From Candidatus Helarchaeota archaeon (GTDB taxonomy: Archaea > Asgardarchaeota > Lokiarchaeia > Helarchaeales > HEL-GB-A): a stretch of 15,217 nt of DNA. The notes below the pieces were generated by a model. It searched no databases. It had not been told where the DNA came from and saw only the letters and a program-made list of their open reading frames with translations. Made by a program: the position numbers and the translations under genes. The stretch spans positions 1 through 15,217 of the forward strand of contig JABXJT010000107.1 of the NCBI GenBank assembly GCA_013375455.1, in the 5' to 3' direction. Each line of letters starts with the position of its first letter. Position 1 is the stretch's first letter. Shown piece after piece: positions 7,201 through 14,500 of the stretch.

Positions 7201-8204
7201 CCTGCTAAGTCATAAACCCGGACAAATAGGGCGTGTGGCCCCTCAGGGGTGGAATTCGTGTCCCAAGTATAATTATAAGGCGCGCTATAATCAGTATCGA
7301 GACGGGTGCCGGTGCCCGCGTCATCCAGCCAAAATTCCACGTACTGGACGCCAGTGCCCGCGTCCGCTGCTACAGCTTGAAGCGTATGATTTCCCTTCAA
7401 GTATGCACCTTCGCCAGGTGAGGTCATTGTAGCAGCAGAAGGGATCGTATTATCAATGGTGATATTTATCGCAAGACTCGTATTTGCATTCCCTGCTAAG
7501 TCATAAACCCGGACAAATAGGGCGTGTGGCCCCTCAGGGGTGGAATTCGTGTCCCAAGTATAATTATAAGGTGCGCTATAATCAATATCGAGAAGGGTGC
7601 CGTTGCCCGCGTCATCCAACCAAAATTCCACGTACTGAACGCCAGTGCCCGCATCCGCTGCTACAGCTTGAAGAGTATGATTTCCCTTCAAGTATGCCCC
7701 TTCACCGGGTGAGGTAATGGCGGCAGAAGAAGGGAGTGTATTATCCAAGGTGAGATTAAGATCAGTATAGATGGTGAATTCACTTGTTGTCGTATTGGTA
7801 ACATTAATTAACACCTGATACGTGCCATCGGATATGTTATTTAAAAGATTGAGCGTGTAATTAACCCTGTAGGTCCTATTATTGTAATCCAAGATTTTCT
7901 CATCAGCTGGCAGGAATGCGTCATCTATCATAGAAAAATTCGCGAACACGCTATAATTTGCTTGATCACAAATTATATACAATTCGATGAAATCACCATC
8001 TTTTACATATTGAGCAGTGGTTGTAACGTTGTTGATTACTGGTTCAGCCAATGGAGTGAATCTTGCGTTTCGCGGCAAAGAACGCATTTGCATGCTCGAG
8101 AAAGCGAGCATGTTCACGGTAAAACATAGAATTAGGATAAATATTAGGCCCACCATAGAAATTTGAAAGGTTTTCCGTTTATTAATCCATTTTTTTTGCC
8201 ACAA
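4299..8204 (-). CDS. Single-pass membrane protein with Ig-like ectodomain, helical cytoplasmic region and C-terminal RING-like finger, 1301 aa
   Basis: Receptor-shaped protein. Residues 1-14 are basic and 15-36 hydrophobic (signal sequence). Residues about 45-740 are extracellular, with many N-x-S/T sequons and about six Ig-like beta modules of 90-100 residues: two nearly identical ones at 157-253 and 254-350, another near 350-445, and two related ones near 446-545 and 546-645. One transmembrane helix lies at about 744-761 (LLIILIIIGAVAGAS), followed by KKFYSKRKQR, which places the C-terminus inside the cell. Residues about 762-1235 are charged, Leu/Lys/Glu-rich and probably coiled coil. Residues 1244-1288 carry eight Cys/His ligands in RING-like order. 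The start is TTG at 8204 after an in-frame TGA; ATG at 8211 is out of frame by one base across an eight-T run (8190-8197), so a small sequencing error could hide the real start. Next to a ubiquitin operon that lacks its own E3, it is a plausible membrane E3 ligase; activity is inferred. Gene call and topology are confident. Confidence 0.93.
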   Translation of the reverse strand: MWQKKWINKRKTFQISMVGLIFILILCFTVNMLAFSSMQMRSLPRNARFTPLAEPVINNVTTTAQYVKDGDFIELYIICDQANYSVFANFSMIDDAFLPADEKILDYNNRTYRVNYTLNLLNNISDGTYQVLINVTNTTTSEFTIYTDLNLTLDNTLPSSAAITSPGEGAYLKGNHTLQAVAADAGTGVQYVEFWLDDAGNGTLLDIDYSAPYNYTWDTNSTPEGPHALFVRVYDLAGNANTSLAINITIDNTIPSAATMTSPGEGAYLKGNHTLQAVAADAGTGVQYVEFWLDDAGTGTRLDTDYSAPYNYTWDTNSTPEGPHALFVRVYDLAGNANTSLAINITIDNTIPNITIVSITQISGNYFIIVGNASGTFSPISYFHYNITNFTLSQDPTGKLSEFFFLDNGGQPLAEGFYVLTITLNDSVDFTNSLDIPLTVDTTPPTGSQSASTNLGSPQNGDPIGSIWVNGTASDGAGTGMLNVTVVWTNHTGNPWSTNLGTNESWAFNNVSAINDGIWGIMIEITDKSRNSRNISCFIFVDTVVPTGSQDLVTQAFQTTDQNGLVWINGTAGDINGSGILNVFIEGWNGTGNPWSANQNTTDAWSFSNASAILDGRWEVYVNITDCASNSFNLTCYVKIDTRPPLVETIQRNPMSPNQYMEVNISIAFLNDSGSEIVSILLKYSIDDGATWNWKNITQNNWGLIESQPPFTTVRYQIIVIDGAGNKYASGIMSYSVKFDYTRLLIILIIIGAVAGASTYTGKKFYSKRKQRSLQLQFMTEKKEFTTYIDYRLSEIDIILNDINTIESKLDTLLKYQWVYPKVKLKQEDSNRYQLIREYVGTSQLSTEITDLKIDLDIKLKEMDKKFHSIKPHLQLSHKITRFDQKLDAAVYSLNRLNKELRIKYSYLYEDEIESPRKVEFPFKAFDQVLAKCLNTFQVKYEALAKKLDQLLISRKIKLIEKRIDELELVFKETDEWLQKAEKWSKKLPLPKDRGYKYLLKLKNKQYSSVKNEFGMKIEKFRAELMSSITFAQNFINWNLENLQKRLMKFETVIFEDALRYISSEDANIASIDLFMEEKFNYFNSLLTDDKTKVDEFYGTHKEFYIQELYKEWVALVEDIPAKLEELRHGLNTFIQPLHRLFKLIKGTTINFYEESMAEIEKHAESEHIPTEVSDELTPLSILFSHTVWKINRIDNEINDWINLLPFDLETPQLIILLREWNETKEEVLGKLNTLSREQKIYKCEIMHEILDPLNEEVWECSNCGAIACNEHLERWYHRKKAPECFKCGKTNTFKLKIITL
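4335..4475 (-). other. RING-like Cys/His finger domain of the membrane protein (residues 1244-1290)
   Basis: Ligands are C1244, H1248, C1261, C1264, C1269, H1272, C1285 and C1288: C-x3-H-x12-C-x2-C-x4-C-x2-H-x12-C-x2-C. Four pairs in this order can make a cross-brace with two zincs. Features shared with E2-binding RINGs are Ile1246 inside the first pair (as in C-x-I-C), Trp1276 in LERW (the E2-contact Trp), and Lys1290 soon after the last Cys. Differences are C-x3-H for the first pair, four residues between pairs two and three, and Phe instead of Pro in the last knuckle. It could instead be another treble-clef finger without ligase activity. Confidence 0.62.
7156..7446 (-). repeat. 291-bp coding repeat, copy 2 in protein order (residues 254-350)
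   Basis: Nearly identical to the neighbouring unit at 7447-7737, with exact period 291 (97 residues, one Ig-like module). The protein copies differ mainly at the module start and at three sites around LDDAG (Thr, Arg and Thr here). It shares GEGAYLKGNHTLQAVAADAG and APYNYTWDTNSTPEGPHALF word for word with its partner. This indicates a recent in-frame tandem duplication or gene conversion. Confidence 0.9.
7447..7737 (-). repeat. 291-bp coding repeat, copy 1 in protein order (residues 157-253)
   Basis: Partner of the unit at 7156-7446. Here the sites after LDDAG read Asn, Leu and Ile. A GTATTATC motif marks the unit borders at 7156 and 7447, and again (as GTATTATCC) at 7738. Confidence 0.9.
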
Positions 8205-8548
8205 ATCTCATGCGCCGTTCGATTTTTTTACTTTCTATTAAAGAGTTTCAAGCCTTCTGTAAGTCTCCAATCATTCCGTCATTATATATATTTTTCACGA
8301 TCACGAGTTTGAATGCCTCAGCAAGCAATGCCCCTATTTAAAGGAGCACCATCACAAAGTAAATATATACTCATTCTCGATCCAAATGACAACCTTAGGA
8401 AATTTATTTCCATTTAATTTTTAAAATGGACTCCTAATTTAAAAAATTTATTAAATTTATCCTTAATATCACGCGTTTTAAATGAGATAGAACCGTATAC
8501 TCGAGTATTATGGTAGGAATTTTTATTTATATGAAAGATAGGTGATTA
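8205..8548. promoter_or_regulatory. Divergent promoter region of the two large surface-protein genes
   Basis: No gene is visible in 344 bases. The stretch is very AT-rich. TATA-like runs near 8282-8295 and 8234-8242 could serve the leftward receptor-like gene; runs near 8361-8370, 8436-8462, 8476-8482 and 8521-8533 could serve the rightward giant gene. Several candidates exist for each direction, so the real start sites cannot be chosen by eye. Head-to-head layout allows coordinated expression of the two surface proteins. Confidence 0.45.
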
Positions 8549-11500
8549 ATGTTGCGAATTAAAAGTTCTCGTTCTAAAAATCAGAAAAAACTCATAATAT
8601 TGAGTTTAATTCTCGGAGTTGGATTATTATTTGTTTGTTTCATAGGAATCAATTCAGTAACTCCATCTCCAGCATTCTCTCTCTCTCTTGAGGATCCGGG
8701 TGATGTACTTCTTTCCACTCAACAAGTTGAACCAGGGAATTTAACGCGCATGTGGGAGCCTGTCATAATTACGGCTGCTGATATCCCAGCATTAACGGGT
8801 AGGAGTTGGGGGAATATTCGAGTCGTTTATTATGATCCCACAATTGCCGAATGGGTGTCGGTCCCATTCCAAATTGATGAATGGCATACTGAACTGGGAT
8901 GGCAGGATGGACAATATAGTTCCCTTAGTCCACCTATACCGAGTGGTGTTAATAAGTTTGTTGGACCGGATGATGTTCTTTTCGAACTTGGAATGGATTC
9001 CAATTTTGGAGGGGAAGATGAGTTAGTTTTTTATGCACATCCGGGGGCGAGGGTCACGCCATCGATGTGGTGGGAGGGAGATGCTGCTGGGCCTTATCCC
9101 AATCGAATTGAAGTTAGTCTTAGAGATCCCATTGATAACGGGTTTGCCTGGGCATACATTTATTACGAACCTGGAGTATTACCAATTGACCATGGAGATC
9201 CTAGAATTAATCCAGCTTTCGGAAAATGGGTTGATTATCCTCCATTAGGCTGGGATCAAAGCCGATGGCAAGCATATGGAGAATATTATAATGTCTCTAA
9301 AAACATAATTAATCCAGATTTGGAAATAGATATTCGTAGGCGTACAGGAGACAGTGTAAATTTTGTTGATGAAACGCCTAAATGTTGGACCAATGTAACT
9401 TATACCGATTTAATATTATTTAATAATTATAGTTTTAGTATGGCGGAGGGCACATGGGGGGCAGGCATAGGCGCCACGCCTTATTCAGATATTAAAACAG
9501 AACTTCAGAGTCCAGATAATCCTGGCGCCTATTATACTGAAGGTGGAGCGGGAACGCCTATCGTATCTGGGCCAATCCGCACCATCTTAAATAAAAGATT
9601 GTTTTCAAACTACACGATAGATACTACTTCTTATTACATTATTGATCATGAGACCGACTTTTTCTACATGGATAGTAAAATTACCAATATTACAAGGCAA
9701 ATTCCACAAGTACCCATTGCAAATGGGACAATTGATTTTCATTATGATTTTGTCACCTCTCTCGACACGTCGGTCCGCTCTGATTATGTTGTTTATGATG
9801 GCTGGGTTCCTGAAATGCAGGTGAGACCAAATTTTCCTAATGGAGTTCCTGTTGATGATGTATTAATATCAACATCAGGGCCTACGGGACCAAATCCAAA
9901 GGATCCAGCATTAGCAAATCCGGGGATCCCTGATTTCTTTTTCTTCACCTCTGCCATATATGGCTCCATGTGGATGTATTCCCCACGAAATGAACTTATA
10001 GGAACTCCCAGCCAGGGAACCTATTGGCGAGATGACATCACGGTCTCTGAAATCGGAATTGATATTAATGACATTCAACCACAAGGCGCTCTGAATATCA
10101 CAATGAAATGGAAATATATGGGCTCCATTTCCGCTCCAACACAAGCCCGAGATGTTGGAATTAGAACGTGGTATGAATTTCAAGCTCCTTTAGCTAAAAC
10201 TTTTACCCCACCCCAAACTGCAGGTCCTGATGCGTTACCTCCATTGATTGGTCCTCCTGTTCAAGTTCCCAATCCCGCCGTCAACAATGCTAGCACTTCC
10301 ATTTATGTAACTGTTACTGACTCAGGGCTTGGGGATTGGGGTGTCCATAAAGTCTGGCTCACATATGATAATGGAACGGGAGGCGATACTGTCTTCATGC
10401 AATACTACCAAGAGGCTTTAAACACATATGGTGGGGTAATTCCGCAACATCCATACCGAACGAATATAACCTACTGGATTTTCGCGAATGATACTGCAGG
10501 CAATCCTAATACTGTAGGACCATTTATCTTTACAGTAGCGGATCCCTATCCGCCTCCAAAAGTGACAGGGGTCACCCCGACCAACCTCGGGATTGGAAAT
10601 ACCTTAAATGTGTCCTGGATTTATAGCCCCGCTTATGATGTGGAGGGTTACCTCGTGTGGATGAGCACAGAGAAGAATGGAACCTATAACATTCAGGATG
10701 TGATGTTTGGACGGTTCAATACATCCACGATTGTTTCATCATTGAATGACGGGGATATGTATTGGTTTATAGTGACGGCTTTTGATGGCGTCCCGTGGCT
10801 CGGTCCCAATTCCACCAAGGAAGCAGGCATTCCCAAGGATGTGACGGCCCCCACCCAAGTGCAGGGAGTCGCAATAACAGTTATTCCTACAGGAAACGAG
10901 CTGAATATTACGTGGAATGATTTAAGTGGGACAGTCGATGACTTGGATCATTATAATGTGTACAGGGCGCCAGTAAGTTTGGCCCTTCAGTTGATAGATA
11001 GTACGAATGACACCTTCTATTACGATACGGGATTAACAGATGGTGTGACCTATGTGTATCAAATCACGGCGGTTGATGATGGAATTAATCCCGATCTTGC
11101 CCCTCCCTATAATGAAGGGGAGCCATCAGTTGCGGTGAATGGGACCCCCCAGGACACCACCGATCCAGCCCAAGTGACGGGCTTGCAAGTGTTCGTGATC
11201 CCTGAGGGGGATCAACTAGATCTCCAGTGGGATGATGTAAATTTCACGGGAGATGTTGATGGATATCGGATTTATCGAAATACGACTATAAGTGGCTTTC
11301 AATTAATTGATACGACCACCGATACTTGGTATAACGACACGACGGTGACCAATGGGGACCCCTACTGGTACAAGGTGGCGGCGATCGATGAGGTGCCCAA
11401 TGAAGGGAATTACTCTACTGCAGTAAATGGAACACCTTGGGATTCCGTCCCACCGGATCCCGTTACCATTACTCCAGATCCCGTGGCGGCAATCCCTGCG

Positions 11501-14500
11501 GGGAAGGCATTGAATATTTCCTGGACTGCGAATACATCTTCGGATGTAGCCGGATATTGGATCTATAATAGCACTTCAGAATTTGGCACTTACACGCTCC
11601 TTACCTCCGTTTCCGACCCCACGACCTACTATGTTCATTCGGGGTTGATCGATGGCCAGGAATACTGGTATAAAGTTTCGGCCTATGATGAGGTCCTGAA
11701 TCCGGGCGCAAACACCACCGCGAAAAAAGCGATCCCCACGGATGAGACCGCCCCCACCCAAGTGCAGGGAGTCAATGTAACAGTAATTGATACGGGAAAT
11801 GAACTCAACATCACCTGGACGGCAAATAGCGAATCAGATTTGCTTCTTTATAGTGTATATAGTGCGCCATTTCAAGACGTCCCAATAAATCCCAGTTATT
11901 GGATAGCGAATACCACTAACACCTTTCATTTAGATAGCGGGCTCACTGATGGGCAAATTTATTGGTATAAAATCACGGCAGTCGATGATGGCGGGCCATC
12001 CCAAAATGTAGGGGAGCCATCAGTTGCGGTGAATGGGACCCCCCAGGACACCACCGATCCAGCCCAAGTGACGGGCTTGCAAGTGTTCGTGATCCCTGAG
12101 GGGGATCAACTAGATCTCCAGTGGGATGATGTAAATTTCACGGGAGATGTTGATGGATATCGGATTTATCGAAATACGACTATAAGTGGCTTTCAATTAA
12201 TTGATACGACCACCGATACTTGGTATAACGACACGACGGTGACCAATGGGGACCCCTACTGGTACAAGGTGGCGGCGATCGATGAGGTGCCCAATGAAGG
12301 GAATTACTCTACTGCAGTAAATGGAACACCTTGGGATTCCGTCCCACCGGATCCCGTTACCATTACTCCAGATCCCGTGGCGGCAATCCCTGCGGGGAAG
12401 GCATTGAATATTTCCTGGACTGCGAATACATCTTCGGATGTAGCCGGATATTGGATCTATAATAGCACTTCAGAATTTGGCACTTACACGCTCCTTACCT
12501 CCGTTTCCGACCCCACGACCTACTATGTTCATTCGGGGTTGATCGATGGCCAGGAATACTGGTATAAAGTTTCGGCCTATGATGAGGTCCTGAATCCGGG
12601 CGCAAACACCACCGCGAAAAAAGCGATCCCCACGGATGAGACCGCCCCCACCCAAGTGCAGGGAGTCAATGTAACAGTAATTGATACGGGAAATGAGCTC
12701 AACATCACCTGGACGGCAAATAGCGAACCTGATTTATTCGTTTACCGGCTTTATCGCAGTATAACTTCAGGATTTACTCCAAATCAAGGAAATCTGCTGG
12801 CAAATGTCACGCACCCTCAGATTTATTATCTCGATAGTGGATTGACTGATGGTACCACTTATTACTATAGAATTACAGCAGTCGATGATGGTGGTCCAGT
12901 CCTTAACGAAGGAGTTGCCTCCGCTGAAGTGAATGGTACTCCTCAGGACACCACTGCCCCTGATCAGGTGACTGGTTTGCAAGTATTTGTGGTCTATACT
13001 GGAAACAAACTTAATCTCCAGTGGGGTGATGTAAATTTCACGGGAGATGTTAAAAATTACCGGATTTATCGAAATTCGACTATAAGTGGTTTTCAATTGA
13101 TCGCAACCACTCCTAACACCTGGCATAATGATTCTGGACTTGATGATGGTATATCCTACTGGTACAAGGTGGCGGCGATCGATGAGGTGCCCAATCAAGG
13201 AAACTTCTCTGCTGCAGTAAATGGAACCCCAACAGATCAAACAGCCCCTGCACAAGTAATTGGGTTAATAGTGAGCAATCCACAAACAGGGAATCAGCTA
13301 GATCTATCCTGGACAGCAAATTCTGAAATTGATTTAAAAGGATATACAATTTGGCGTAGAAATTCTACAAGTACATATGTCGCCATTGTAAATACGACAA
13401 AGACAGACAATTATTATAATGATACAGGTTTAACTGATGGTGAAACGTATTATTATATGATCTCAGCATATGATGAGATGCCCAATTGGGGAACTAATTC
13501 ATCTGAAGAATTCAACACGCCTACAGATGATATAGCACCGGAAAAAGTTACCAATTTGGTTGTAACCAATCCCCATACCGGAAATACTCTTAATTTAGGA
13601 TGGACTGCCAGTACCGCGCCAGATTTTAGTCATTATCGAATCTATAGAAACTCTACAAATATTGCCAATTTGACAGGATCCACGAATAATATCTATAGCG
13701 ATACTACTGTAACTGATGGGTTGGTATATATTTATGAAGTATCTGGTGTGGATGATAATTTTAATGAAGGGACTGCCTCGGATCAAGCTAATGGAACCTC
13801 AGATAACACGATTCCTCCTGCAAAAGTGCAAGATTTAGTGGCAAATAAAGTAGGAGATGAGCCAAAAATAATGCTAAATTGGACGCATAATACGGAACCA
13901 GATTTGCTCAATTATTGTATTTATCGAAGCGAATTTCAAGGATTTATTCTGGGGCCATCCAACAATATAGCCAATGTATCAGGCACTCAAAATTGGTATT
14001 TAGATGAGAATGGTACATCATCACACTTGCCGCCTGGATGGAATAACATTACACTTGGAGTTAAATATTATTATCGAATTAAAGCGATAGATACGGCCAT
14101 CCCTGGTAATTTAGGGGAGGCTTCGGATGAATCATCAACGACACCAGGAGGGATTCCGCCCTCACAAGTAACAGGGCTTTTGGTTTTAGTGAAGCCGACG
14201 GGGAATGCCTTGAATATCCAGTGGGATGTTAATTTCTCGGAACCTGATGTGATAAAGTATAATGTATATCGCCATGATAATCCAGGTTTCACAATTGGTC
14301 CTGCCTATCTTATCACCCAACCCATAGGGATCAATTATTATAATGATACTACCGATCTATTCGATGGAACTACCTATTATTATAAAGTAACAGCAGTTGA
14401 TATTCAATCTCTTGAAGGGCCTCCTTCCGATGAGAAAAATAATACACCTGAAGACAAAATTGCACCAGAGCAGGTAACTGGTGTAGGAACCACCCCCATT

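Noticed and set aside
6284..7717. Several 62-79-codon ORFs on both strands, including a pair that repeats with a 291-base offset
   Set aside because: They are alternative frames of the Ig-like repeats in the large membrane-protein gene; their repetition only mirrors the DNA repeat.
7156..7737. CRISPR-like or satellite repeat
   Set aside because: Units are 291 bases with no spacers and keep one coding frame, so they are protein-module repeats.
11576..12655. Two identical 61-codon minus-strand ORFs, 894 bases apart
   Set aside because: Antisense shadows of the duplicated FN3 modules; their identity is explained by the DNA duplication. The same holds for minus-strand ORFs at 9911-10183 and 12767-14292 and plus-strand ORFs at 8832-9824.
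11116..12727. Insertion sequence or mobile element as cause of the 894-bp repeat
   Set aside because: No transposase, terminal inverted repeats or target-site duplications; the unit is an exact set of three protein modules.
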